From NCBI GenBank assembly GCA_030848705.1, contig CM061245.1, forward strand, positions 59,174,006 through 59,238,005: a stretch of 64,000 nucleotides of DNA, in the 5' to 3' direction. Under the pieces are notes generated by a model. It was not told where the DNA came from, did not search any database, and was given only the letters and a program-made list of their open reading frames with translations. The position numbers and the translations under genes were made by a program. Positions 45,601-55,790 of this stretch are shown piece after piece. Within the stretch, counting starts at the first letter, position 1. The number at the start of each line of letters is the position of its first letter. Source of the DNA: Heracleum sosnowskyi (taxonomy: Eukaryota; Streptophyta; Magnoliopsida; Apiales; Apiaceae).

Positions 45601-47477
45601 CAACCACCTACTATCCATCAACAATGCCTAAAGATATCTCAACTCCTCAACCTCAACCTACTCCCAATGCTAAACCTGTCAAAGCTGCAATTATCACAGA
45701 GGCCAAGCTACAGGAAGTTGCCAATTCAAACATCTATCATGATGAGGCCTTCCTGGAGTTTCTGAAAGCCATCTACAGTAGTGCTCAAGGAGATGCAAGG
45801 ATGTACAGACAGAAGATCAAGGAAAGCATCAAGTATTTCACAGTGGCAGTAAGGAAAATCAAGGATGTCCATCTAAGAGAGATAATCATGGTGTGCAAGG
45901 ATAACTGCATGTGGCACCTAGCTTTTCAAACTCTAGAGAAACTGAGATTTACTGAGCTGTCAATCATTCTGGATTTGATTGAAAAGCATGGGATGAACAA
46001 TGAAAGTCTTTACAATGACTTGAAGATGGACCAGAATAAAAGATTGCCTGAGGTTATATCCAAGCCAAGGACAATAATTTACCAAAGCCTATCTCAAGAC
46101 AGTAGTATTGACCAACTAGTAATTCCCTCAGACCTTTTAATGAAGAACAATGCAAAGATCAACCAGGTGCTGCAAATGCTGAGAGCTAAGAGAGGAGCTA
46201 GGACAGCTGAGGAACTAGAGATGATTCGAACTCTACAATCTTTTCTGATTCATGGAGTCATTCCTGAATCTGTCAAAGAAAAGAGCAAAAAGAAGGATGG
46301 GGAGGATGATGATGAGGAGAAAACCTATGAAAGGAGATCTCAGACAAGGAGAAATAAGGATGGACCTAGTGAAAGCAACAGGAGCAAATATCCTAAGAAA
46401 TCAAAAGATGCTGGTGATGACAAGAGGGACTCCAAAGGGACAAAGGAAACAACCAGGAAAACAAGAAGTGGAATTCAGCAAGTCATGGACATTGCTAGCA
46501 GTACTTTAACCACAACACAAGACTCTAAGTCTAGGGTGGGTACTGTTAGTAATGATCCTCCAAAATCATTATCAAAGACTTATGAACCTGAATTGCCACA
46601 GAAGAAAGAAGAAGCCACAAAAGAAACCTCAAAAAGACACTTCCACAAAGTCACAGCTAGTGGAGTGTTACAGTGGATGAAGGGAAAAGGAATGAAGCTT
46701 CTTCCAAATGATGTGGCACTGAAGACTGATTCTCCTTGTTCCAGAAAGGTGTCTCTTGTGAAACATATGAAGATCAAGAGTGTACCCAGAAGGATAAGGA
46801 TAACAAAGAAGACTGGAAAACTCACAAATGTTATTGGCATCAATGTGCTTCCACTAGATGAGGACTATGATGAAGATGCCCTAGCATTTTTGAGGGCTCA
46901 AAGGATCTTTGAAGTCAAAGTGAAGTTGGATCATCTAGAGATCAAGTACACTGATGGAAGAGAAAGAATAATGAAACAAGGGGGATGGCAACATTTTGAC
47001 ACCTATGAGCAAGAAAGAATCAATGCCTTGTTAAATTTTGAAGAAAAGGAAGAAAGGGTGTGGAAATTAGAGATTTCCAGATTCATGAAGATGCACTCTG
47101 ACCATAATGAAAATCTAAAGAAGCTGAATGAAGAAAAGAGGTGTGAGAAAGAAAAGGAGATGGCTGAGATGGAAGAAAGAGCAAAGGAGCTAAGGGAGAA
47201 AGGGCTGTGCAGGGTAAAGCAAAATCCTTATACTGTTGAGTACAAAAATCATTATGGAGGAATAAGCAAGATAAGGATGGAGTTCATACATTCATATGTG
47301 GAAAGTGCCCTCAGAACAGCAGCTGAAGATCTAAAAGATTCTCCTCTCTTTGAAGAACTGATTGCAAGGGATGAAATCTTACTAGCCATCTCTGAAATAA
47401 AGAAGAATGAAGAAACAAGGAAGAAGAAAGTCTATGATGATTTCTTAGAGAAACAATTGGAAACTGAAGCTATGTAG
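42624..47477 (+). CDS. Third ORF of the SIRE-type element, 1617 aa, function unknown (env position)
   Basis: Intact, in the place where SIRE elements carry an env-like ORF. Residues ~35-265 form a globular domain (FLNTSYLRQALTLNP, LEGFWRTA, NNQEINVGAI) resembling retroelement-associated plant proteins of unknown function. Residues ~290-610 are Ser/Thr/Pro-rich. A helical region follows (~625-920), with a coiled coil at ~870-915 (DGLEREVASLTDENKELANS). After a Lys-rich linker comes a second globular part (~1035-1145), then a Lys/Arg/Glu-rich segment (~1220-1330). The end is basic (SVPRRIRITKKTGK) and helical. I see no signal peptide, membrane span or Cys-rich ectodomain, so a true envelope is unlikely. 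Open for 4.85 kb while gag-pol is broken. Confidence 0.85.
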   Translation: MAPKSQTVSSSIPLTIPKETNLLTIPSEAEANPRYKCFVRFLNTSYLRQALTLNPTLYVDVLEGFWRTALVSTMARKDGTSFQEVSCSIGGKHFQFGEREINEALGFKMEGHDQEATDAQIVDFMTFIRYADEIDTGKLNKKFVRREWSFLFDALQKVFLCRKTGWDHISHILVKLAYSLANNQEINVGAIILKELAQRLGRTVRGRGNDIFYPHFLQVILNFLDANVHELEGIDNTKMAYSKSMSKVLFGSLDTRNQVDVILSVTKHMQDTFESYPLDKPIYHALSWTGEAETEGATQSNPSLPIPSSNPTANSTIEVRQPSASISQKIGVTKKKSKKRALEVINESVEIASENPESPLTRQKKKSKSKPTTGSSQQDSDVEKGVHLLLSMASQQVIGIEKSSLPTAPCTESAQGQDLTLDPRSAKADNTQSGEHITVETPPISQGELPQSNLNPTSLSDSSIKISSEQESHSNDNLAFDQSQFSPVIEPISSDMVHDTMLTTQEPHLVGQGMHAGAYPNDTNTNMEDSPVFTGDSMPNSPILRDVELSSQTNRADVVTHPISMETTSDPTAIPRLGETQNLTSHEVPSTNSHLAQATMSEWLKPVHHDRPSGSSSVPSKMTEEAIQDLHVAQIDEFSKIAQHLLTSNLPNADYEAILLCHKEDVEAQQEKIVDAAEPEGNVDAWLDAKRTLKLKDALAFLREAYLTSLGSNAKDLSPAAIYDAVNDVYRNQLKALHYLGKGLQSEIFSIQEVTDRSLTQLRNSYLSDFPKVDGILKEIQKTNSTVNMMDLSLAMVTDNIRKLATTLENQVKANINSNAMLNVIWKNQYGDKLVDEVPLSNISKFEFAKLKDQSLNSFKSQQLFSKVDGLEREVASLTDENKELANSLKQLNDKLDAQGNNTSNILLVQQQMLTSMMKQMNLPIPGEAQDILSDPKPKGEKQKEVILKQKGGVPAKQPKHKGKGKLIEETIKPIILPPVEVISAEGQKSTISTTYYPSTMPKDISTPQPQPTPNAKPVKAAIITEAKLQEVANSNIYHDEAFLEFLKAIYSSAQGDARMYRQKIKESIKYFTVAVRKIKDVHLREIIMVCKDNCMWHLAFQTLEKLRFTELSIILDLIEKHGMNNESLYNDLKMDQNKRLPEVISKPRTIIYQSLSQDSSIDQLVIPSDLLMKNNAKINQVLQMLRAKRGARTAEELEMIRTLQSFLIHGVIPESVKEKSKKKDGEDDDEEKTYERRSQTRRNKDGPSESNRSKYPKKSKDAGDDKRDSKGTKETTRKTRSGIQQVMDIASSTLTTTQDSKSRVGTVSNDPPKSLSKTYEPELPQKKEEATKETSKRHFHKVTASGVLQWMKGKGMKLLPNDVALKTDSPCSRKVSLVKHMKIKSVPRRIRITKKTGKLTNVIGINVLPLDEDYDEDALAFLRAQRIFEVKVKLDHLEIKYTDGRERIMKQGGWQHFDTYEQERINALLNFEEKEERVWKLEISRFMKMHSDHNENLKKLNEEKRCEKEKEMAEMEERAKELREKGLCRVKQNPYTVEYKNHYGGISKIRMEFIHSYVESALRTAAEDLKDSPLFEELIARDEILLAISEIKKNEETRKKKVYDDFLEKQLETEAM

Positions 47478-47631
47478 CTCAAGGAGAAATTCTGTAAGAC
47501 TAAATTTCCAAGTTGTTATCAAATTCTGTTCTTAAATTTATCTTCTTTATACTTGTTCCTTTTATGTTAGTTAGGCTTGTTATCAGACATGAAATTGTGC
47601 CTAAGGGTCTTACTCACAATTTGGGGGAGAT
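47478..47631 (+). other. 3' spacer and polypurine tract of the SIRE-type element
   Basis: A short non-coding stretch after the third ORF, ending TTGGGGGAGAT directly before the LTR. The near-identical tract in the left copia (497-507) shows that the two elements are related. Confidence 0.85.
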
Positions 47632-48987
47632 TGTTAGGCTCAAGACATGTCTGAATACCACTATTAACAAGCCTACACTTTGTGACTATGTCACATTACA
47701 TGACCTAGTGAGTTCTATCACTGGGATGTAGTATAGGTCTCTAAATGTACTTGTCTTGTTCTCATGAACATTAGCTTTATCATGTATGCTCAGATTTATA
47801 ATGAGCTTAGTAAAGTTTCTTGCATCTAGATTGTATATAGGCCATTGAATAATTATCCTGGTAGAAGTTCAGAAGTGTTCATGCAGCAGGATAGAGATGA
47901 ATAAGGCTATGAAGAAATAAGTTACAGGAATTTGTCTAAGGCATTATATAGCAAAGTCAAAAGAAAGCTATGTCGTGAAGTCACCAATATCCATGTCGTG
48001 AAGTACTATATCGCATAGTCCATTTTGTACTATGTCGAGAAGTCCTCAAGACACATGTCGTGAAGTGTTGAAGTCAGCAAAGTCAAAGGAGTCTAGATCG
48101 TGAAGTCCTCAGAAGCCTTATGTCGCATAGTCATCAAATGACCTATGTCGCATAGTCGTCAAATGACCTATGTCGCATAGTCGTCAAATGACCTATGTCG
48201 CATAGTCGTCAAATGACCTATGTCGCATAGTCGTCAAATGACCTATGTTGCATAGTCATCAAATGACCTATGTCGCATAGTTGTCAAATGACCTATGTCG
48301 CAAAGTCTTCAAAGGCTATAGCGCGTAGTCCTCACAAGTGAGATCGCGAAGTCAGGAATGAAGTGGAGTTCACGATATCAACACTTATCCGTTTACAACA
48401 AGACAAATCAAGGTACAGAATCAAGAATCAAAAGAGACAAATACTGAAGCATTTGTTCTGGCAAGGTGGTCCAAAGAACAGATGGCAAATCTACAGCTAA
48501 ACTTGAAGAGAAAGATAAGAGACAAGCAGCTACAGAAACGGGAAAGACTCCGAAAAGCAGGTGGTCCTTCCTGACACAGTTAACGTCTTATGGCAGGACA
48601 AGTCGGACTTTCAGCAAGGGGTAACTGTGTAAAAATAGGTGTGTGCACTAGTTTGTATAGGGCTTATATATATCATGCACATCCTATTGTTAGCTGTAAG
48701 AGAGACACACATAGTTTTTATCTTAAGCTCTTTTCTCTGTAAGCAAGCAAGTTCAAACTGTTCTTGTTTAGAAGCCAGAAATTCGATTGTGAATTTCTTG
48801 GAAAGCTGTAGTATTTAATTTGCTTATACAAAGTAGATTAAAGTGATTGTGTGTGTTATTTACTTTCTGCATATTACATATCATAATCATATACAGTCTG
48901 TTACTTAGTTTTCAAGAATCGAAAAATACATCAAACTATCCATTCACCCCCCCTCTGTCTAGTTTCTAGTAGTATTCATTTCTAACA
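47632..48987 (+). repeat. 3' LTR of the SIRE-type element, 1356 bp
   Basis: It matches 30071-31427 with about ten differences by eye, several of them in the minisatellite (48117-48311) and one in a C run near the end. TTAAC follows. Confidence 0.95.
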
Positions 48988-49987
48988 TTAACTATGCTAA
49001 TCAAACCTAAAATCATCAAAACAAAACAAGATCTTATGAGTTTACTATTCACATCACTATTTATCATCAACTTTGAATCCATTTTTGACCAAGCTATGAT
49101 CCATGGATGAGGCTAAGATTAGAGATCTACCTTGGATATTGGAAGAGGGTGATTTAGAGCCCAAGAACAAGATTTATGGTTGAGTGGAAGTTGGAGCAAA
49201 AATTTTAAGGGTTCTTGATGAAGAAAATAGCCGAATGTGTTCTTCACCTTGATGCTTCTCTTTTTGCTTTGTTTTCTTTGATTTTCTTTTTGTTTTGTTT
49301 TGTCTAAATAAACTTAACACTTGTCATCTGATTTGTGTGGCCATAATCAAGACTTGTCACCAATGACAAGGCTCCTTTTGTATTTGTGGTAGTGGTGAAA
49401 GTGGTGACAAGGTGGTGATTCATCACCTTGTCATCACTTGTCATGCTTATGTCATTCTCTTGCATCATGCTTATATCATTATTTGCATCCTCAATTCTTT
49501 TATATAATGCACTTGATGATCTCATATATTACTCATCCTTTGGTTAGGGTTTAATCCATAATTTGTTACGCTTCTGTTTCGCGATAGTTTCAAGTGGTTT
49601 TAAAAACGTTTCTCTGTACCAAAGCTAGGGGATACTTCCTTTATCTTCCCATTGTCTTGGTTTAATACATGGTTCTAGATTTCTCACCTTGGTTTAAGAT
49701 ATGATCATGTATTTCTCATTCCACATACTTTCTCAAAACGATCAAATCAATTCCTCCTTGATTGTCCGATGAATAGTGATTAAAAATTCGAATGGGAATC
49801 TCCTGATTCTGATTGCGTTTACATTCTTTTATTCTTCCTATACATCAATAATATAACCTCGAAACATTCGTTCCATGTCTTCTATACAGTGTGGTCTGAA
49901 AATATTTTTCATCAGCAAATTTACTATTCATCACATTTACTATTCATCAGAAATTTTTAACTAAGTCCAAAATTTGGGGTTATTACA
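48988..49987 (-). repeat. Long gypsy LTR B, 5' portion
   Basis: It continues B after the SIRE-type insertion and ends, on the plus strand, TTTGGGGTTATTACA, which is the LTR start TGTAATAACCCC on the minus strand. It contains TTTACTATTCATCA repeats, as in D/G. Small ORFs here are not genes. Confidence 0.85.
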
Positions 49988-51880
49988 GTCTCCCCTTCTT
50001 AAAAGGATTCCGTCCCGGAATCTAAGAAAATAACCGAGGTTACTCTTTCAATATAGGAATATTCCAGTTTCCAGGTTGAATCTTCAACCCTCTGGTTCCT
50101 TACAACACTTACTCATTCCGGTCTGTGATATCTACCGGACGCTTTATATATGCCAATTCTGGTTGTACTCTTATACACCCATTTTCTATCAACATCCGAC
50201 TACTCTTGCAGTCGACGGTACAACGCTTACCATAACTTCGGTTCTCTGAAATGTTTCTTTCCGGTTGGTCCGTCGGTCTACGGATCCTACGTAGTGCTTG
50301 CACTCAAACTCGTTGCCAAACATGTTTAGAAAACTCCTCCCGAATCGGGAGTTCATTCATTGGTCCTTATCTGACACGATGGTGACTGGAACTCCACGTC
50401 ACCCAATTATCTATTTCGCAACTTTTCGGTTAACGATCTCTTGCTGTTAATAAAATATGAGTAGACTCATTTGATCCATCAATTATAGCTCAATTGACGT
50501 CATAGTCCGACTCGATTCTTGTTGATCGTATCACAGAATCCATTATAGTAAAATTACATTCCTAATCAGGAATCTCTACTAATTGTGATAGTCAACTAGG
50601 TCTTTATTCTGCCTTCATTTTCTCACATATCCAATATTCGTTTGCCAATCGATAAATCCTTTTATTTATCCGGCCACTTATAACATTTCCTTAACTTTCT
50701 TTAATTTACTCTCGGTGTAGCTGTCTCTTTATGACAGATCTTTATTCCTTAATTTATTCAGGCTCAATCATGACTTTTAAATAATCCTTGTTGTACTCTT
50801 AACTTCAAACTTCATCCTTTTAGTTCCTCTTATTAGTCTTTCTGAAAATTTAGCATCTTTCATTTCTTGAACATTTGGAATCCCAACTTGGTAAAATACC
50901 TTATGATTCCTTTATCATTCTTTCTCAGTCTTTAATGCTTTCTCCAACATTGACTTTATACCTTTACTCGTCATTTGCTCTTGACATAACTTGATTTCCT
51001 GCAGCAATTCCGGTTGCATTGCAATCTCAACTAGTCTCTCAATACCATTTCCGGTTACCTTAACCTCAATTTCCATTTTCTCAAATCCTTGGATTAACTT
51101 TATCCGACGATGTTATCATCTTAAGTCTCTCTTTCCTACTAAGGGCATCGGCCACCACATTGGCCTTCCCTGGGTGGTAAATAATCCCACCGTCATAATT
51201 CTTGATTAGCCTTAGCTATCTTTTCCAATTCACATGGTAAGCTCTCTCTGGGAAAGTGTATCTAATGTTCTTATGATTTGTATAATTCTCGTACTTCTTT
51301 CCATACAGTTAGTGCCTCCAAAACTTTAAAGCGAAAACTATTGCTGCCCATTCTAAGTCAAGCGTAGGGTATCTAAATTCATATTCCTTTAATTGCCTGG
51401 ATGCATACGTAATTACCTTTCCGTGCTGTATAAGCACACACCCTACTTCTTTATGTGATGCGTCACTATAGATCATACAATCTCCCTTCCCGTCTGGCAG
51501 TACCAGCACAGGACAGTGACTAGTCTCTTCTTTAATTCCCGGAAACTTTTCTCACATTTCTCGATCCATTCAACTTTTCAGTCTTTCGAGTAAGTCGGGT
51601 CAGTGGGGCTGCCATTCCAGCAAAATCTTGCACAACCTCTGATAATACTCGGCTAAGCCTACAAAACTTCTCACCTCAGTTGGTGTGGTTGGTCTTTCCC
51701 AATTCGAAACAGCTTTTATCTTAGCGGGGTCAGCCAACACCTCTTCACTGTTGACCATATGTCCTAAAATTGTACTTCCCTTAGCCAAAACTCGCACTTT
51801 GAGAAATTGGCATATAACTTTTCTCTCCTCAGTGCTTCTAACACTATCCTCAAACGTTCTACATGTTCTTCGTCGGTCTT
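49988..51880 (-). pseudogene. Decayed pol of gypsy element B
   Basis: The purine-rich tract (minus strand GGATTCCTTTTAAGAAGGGG-like, at 49988-50015) is followed by relics in reverse order. The pol C-terminus is at ~50100-50300 (ELAYIKRPVDITDRNE). The end of RNase H is at ~51140-51180. RNase H is at ~51309-51509 (MIYSDASHKEVGCVLIQHGK). RT is at ~51600-51880 (PTTPTEVRSFVGLAEYY, RREKLYANFSKCEFWL). Frames shift between pieces, and most of the integrase is gone or unrecognisable. It matches the chromovirus pol of C in kind. Element E cuts it at 51880. Confidence 0.8.
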
Positions 51881-53383
51881 TGTTCGCACAAAAACACGCA
51901 AGTGCACGTGGTCACAAGTAGTATATAGATAAATCAAGTTCGTTCCCACAAGGACTGGTTTAGGTTGCTATAGTCTATTACTTATGCACCAATGTATGGT
52001 TATTACTCACTGCTAAGATAAGTATCAAATTTGGTTTTGTTTAACTAATTAACTAGCACTTAACAAGATTATATTAACTAAAGAGAATTACTGGAAAATT
52101 ACTTATATGAATAAAGCATGGGATCCTAACATCATTAAATATTTCATCTAGAGTCTCTTGTTCTTAATTAATGCATGTGACGGTTGTGACAACTAATCAG
52201 ATAACACGAAACTAGTATACGCTACCTTTCAGTATACGTATACCATACCACTTAAACATCCACAATAAAGATAGAAGTTAAATGGACACCAAATATGCTT
52301 AGTCCCTATATGTCTATAGAAATTGAAAACATAGTGGTTTAATGAGCAAGTTATCTATTCAGATTACATAAGGTAGATGAAATGGTTAAAATCATCCACG
52401 AATCATGCATGACAATTATACATGAACTTATGCTAGCATGGCAAGTTCTAAATCCCTATATCCACTTTCGCAATCAATAGAGATTAACAAACAATCATGA
52501 ATGTTAGCTACGCATCCACAACGAATAAGCACAACCATGATAGGAAATCAATTAGCCATCACACACAGAATATATAAAAACAATTAACCACTAAACTCCA
52601 TAAGAAACTCCGTTAGAATCCCACTATAACGATTAGTTCATGAATGAACCGTTCATCATCGCGGGTTCTAATGAAAACATGATATAAAAACTAAGTCTTG
52701 AATTGATAATTGAAAAGCAAATAGTATCAATAGTAACAAAGGTTTTAAACTGAAAAGAAGAATCCAAGTATCGCCTAATTAAGAAGAATACAAAGATTGA
52801 ATGAATATAGATCTTCTCCAATTAGCCTCTCCCTTGTTCTCCTCGATAGATACTTCATAATAAAATAGAATTAGGGTAGTAGCCTCCTAAAACGTCCACA
52901 AGTATTGATAGATGCCTCAGGTTTGACCAGTCAATGCCCTAATATCAAAATCAGAGCAAAACAGAAATTGGGCCAGAGGGGGTGGCGCGGCCGCCCCACT
53001 AGTGGCGCGGGCGACCCACATTTCTCCTGCCAAAGTGGCGCGGGCGCCCCACTTGTCCTGACAGAAAATTTCATTCTCTTCGCGTGGACTGTAAGATCGT
53101 CAAAATCGGACTTCTAGAACTCAAGATATGGCCCAAACAGTGTAGCCAGCCCACCTAGTCCAATAAATCCGAATGTCCATCTAATTAAGCTCCAAAATCT
53201 CTAGCTTCCTTCTTCCTTAACATCAACACCACCACATTTAGCAATAAAAACAAGCACCTTGCTCCAATTTAGCACACCTGCACAAAACACTCCAAACGGA
53301 TCATAACACCACATACTTGAGGCCAAGACAGTCAATTTAAGCCGATTCGAAGCGTTCCAAGTAGATATAAAACCCACTTATCA
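51881..53383 (-). repeat. 3' LTR of element E, 1503 bp
   Basis: On the minus strand it begins TGATAAGTGGGTTTTATATC at 53383 and ends TTTTGTGCGAACA at 51881. A GC-rich patch (GGCGCGGCCGCCCC and related, ~52983-53050) stands out from AT-rich surroundings. Confidence 0.85.
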
Positions 53384-54722
53384 CACCCCCAAACTTAAAC
53401 CGATGCTTGTCCTCAAGCATAAACACAACTCTATATGAAACTAATGCAATGCATGAATGCAACTAATATGATAATGCAAGCAATCCCCTCAACCTAACCA
53501 TAACCAATAAATAAGCCAAAATCTCACAGAATGCAATCTTCCAAACAGAGTTCGACCAAACTCACCTTGATCAACCATACAAACACAGGAACGTGCGTGT
53601 GTGCAATGCTCACCAACATACTCCCAAACTTAATCAAGACCATACCTATCCTTAGCCAAAACAACCACAAGTTCATAAACAGAATGAACGCTAGACACAA
53701 GAACCTTTAGGACACACCTCCATAAACCACTCGAGTTAGACAGAAATTCATGCTTTATTACACAAACCACTATACACAACACATATGCTTATTTGATCGT
53801 GCAATGGATGAGACCTCGAAAGGATTTTATAATAATACCCATTTAACGAGCTTTAGGTCAGTGGATCCCAAACCGGAAAAGTCTTAGGTCACTAGGCACA
53901 AAGTCCCCAAAGAACTTACTTACTCGAGTATTAAAGAGCTCACCCTGATCAATTCTGCATAAACACAAAAACAAACACAACTCTTTTTTTTTTCTTTTTT
54001 TCAATTTTTTTTTTCTTTTTCAAATTTCGGAATGAGTGCCATTGCTTTTCTCATCCCACCCTAGACTACTCATTTTTTTTACCAATGAGCGGCTACTAGC
54101 CATTTGACGCCTAGCCTTTATTAACAACTAGCATGAAATTCCTGGTTTCCCCAAACTTATACTTAAGTGCACCTTCCTTTTCAAGAATCTAGCCAATATT
54201 CTAAATATAAACAAGTGGTTAAACTCTAACATCTAAACAAGCATGGTCTGATAAAATTCAAAAGCAACCAATGAGACTTATGGAATAGATTTGTTTCTGG
54301 CATGCAAGTCAATACTTAGGAACTTAATCAACCCTCTATTCATCACAACTACATTCCAATCAACATCGACTCACCAACGGAAATAGTCAAGTCCTACGGG
54401 ATCATGACTATTCTATGCAAATGCAACTAAATGAACTCACATGATAGATAAAAACTATGCAACAGAATGCCCTAAAATGACATAAATATGCAAAACTACG
54501 AATGAACTACAACTACATATGTAATATGAATCCTACATGAGACACACACTAACACTACCAACCCACACATCACCCCCAAACTTAAAATATTCAATGTCCC
54601 CATTGAATGGAAGTAAATACAAGAGATAGTAGGAAACATACCTAAAAATACCGAAACACGTGGGTTGCCTCCCACGAAGCGCTTGTTTAGAGTCAATTAG
54701 CTTGACTACGTCCAAGTCTCTA
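53384..54722 (-). other. 3' untranslated part and polypurine tract of element E
   Basis: The minus-strand tract AAGTTTGGGGGTG abuts the LTR start. A long T/CT run (53983-54030) and the block GCGCTTCGTGGGAGGCAACC (minus strand, ~54662-54685) are present. That block resembles a sequence I know from Athila/Tat-type plant elements. No ORF of note. Confidence 0.65.
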
Positions 54723-55667
54723 TTAAGGATGATAATAGTTGGCCTGGTCATCTCTTCGTGAGACTTCATCGTCATCACGGCGGCACACTTTCTGCCCCTT
54801 CTCCTCGCTTGGCCTATTCGTATAACAACTATATCCTATTCCAATGCCTTCATCGGTTGACCCAAAATTTGTCAATTTGTAGAACAACACACATTCGCGG
54901 GCTTCGCTCGAATATAATGGAGGAGGGTAAATGTAAGTTGTTGAAGCCTTTGGTTCCTCAAAGAGAACTTCCTCCAATGGCTCTAATGCGCTACCTCCAT
55001 CTTTATACTCTGAGACAAGTAGAAGACCTGCATCTTTCCCATGGTCATCAGCCTCTTGGTACGCACATACCAATTCTTGAAATTTGTGTAGCTCATTAGT
55101 GTCTGTCCCATATAGTGCCCTTTCCAAATCATCCACCATACTAGCATGATCAAATTCCTCACATGGCTTGTGAACGCTCACCTCACCTTGGAATTTGTCT
55201 TCCTCAATTATGCATGCAGTACCTTGCTCCAAGTCACCGTTATTTTCTGGAATTGCCTCTAGTATGAACTGTTGTTTCTCTTGTTCCAAGGCACTCAAAA
55301 CTTGAGCAACTAGTGTCTCCAAAGATTTGATAGACTCCTCATTACTCTTTACAAGCATCCTAATCTCCTCCATATCAACAACCTCATCTGACTGAAAAGT
55401 AGGAGTATGTTGTTGATGTTGAAACTCTTCACTACCAAAGAAATATGATATTTTTGGAACATCTTGCTGGTGCTGTTGAGGATGGTATTGAGAATATGGT
55501 TGTTCCTCATAAGTGACATATGGATCAACTCCTTCGTAGTAACAATATGGTGAGGTCTCATGAACGCCCAAACATTGCTCACATTGCTGAGGCATGGATG
55601 TCCTCGAATATGCCCACCATGGCAACTCCTCGCCTGCCATTTTCAAACACTCAAGTACCTGAAACAC
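54723..55667 (-). CDS. Gag-like ORF of element E, 314 aa
   Basis: The start may be the second Met (MAGEELPWW, residue 11). Near the N-terminus a Cys/His cluster, CEQCLGVHETSPYC, has C-x2-C-x3-H-x5-C spacing close to the Athila-type gag knuckle. A Tyr/Gln-rich stretch follows (YSQYHPQQHQQ), then a short coiled coil (~100-135: MLVKSNEESIKSLETLVAQV), an acidic middle, and a basic Arg/Asp end. There is no protease, RT or integrase. Compared with normal Athila gag (well over 400 residues) only a C-terminal portion seems to remain. It may bind element RNA; whether it is functional cannot be judged. Confidence 0.55.
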   Translation of the reverse strand: MFQVLECLKMAGEELPWWAYSRTSMPQQCEQCLGVHETSPYCYYEGVDPYVTYEEQPYSQYHPQQHQQDVPKISYFFGSEEFQHQQHTPTFQSDEVVDMEEIRMLVKSNEESIKSLETLVAQVLSALEQEKQQFILEAIPENNGDLEQGTACIIEEDKFQGEVSVHKPCEEFDHASMVDDLERALYGTDTNELHKFQELVCAYQEADDHGKDAGLLLVSEYKDGGSALEPLEEVLFEEPKASTTYIYPPPLYSSEARECVLFYKLTNFGSTDEGIGIGYSCYTNRPSEEKGQKVCRRDDDEVSRRDDQANYYHP

Positions 55668-55766
55668 ACCGAACTAAACAAGATAGGTTAGAAAAACAAT
55701 CTGATTCAGTGAACTCTAACGACCACTGATGACAAGCACATAAACTAAAAATAAAACAACACCGAG

Positions 55767-55784
55767 TCCCCGGCAGCGGCGCCA
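55767..55784 (-). other. Primer binding site of element E, tRNA-Asp
   Basis: The minus strand reads TGGCGCCGCTGCCGGGGA, the complement of a plant tRNA-Asp 3' end with one change. It starts 6 bases from the LTR end at 55791. This primer is typical of Athila/Tat lineages. Confidence 0.85.
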
Positions 55785-55790
55785 AAAACT

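Larger units (their letters stand above)
30071..48987 (+). mobile_element. SIRE/Maximus-type Ty1/copia element with a 1617-aa third ORF, 18.9 kb including a nested CACTA
   Basis: Complete boundaries: LTRs of 1357 and 1356 bp, the 5-bp target duplication TTAAC (30066-30070 and 48988-48992), a Met-tRNA primer site, gag, pol, an extra ORF after pol, and a polypurine tract. The LTRs differ at roughly ten positions by eye, so the insertion is young. The element is ~14.2 kb without the CACTA insertion. Gag has a premature stop, gag and pol are in different frames, and pol is split by the CACTA, so this copy is probably not autonomous now; the third ORF is intact. Confidence 0.95.

Noticed and set aside
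42624..47477. Third ORF as a classical viral envelope gene
   Set aside because: No signal peptide, no transmembrane helix and no Cys-rich ectodomain are visible.
54758..55099. 113-residue plus-strand ORF inside element E
   Set aside because: It is antisense to the gag-like ORF and has no independent support.
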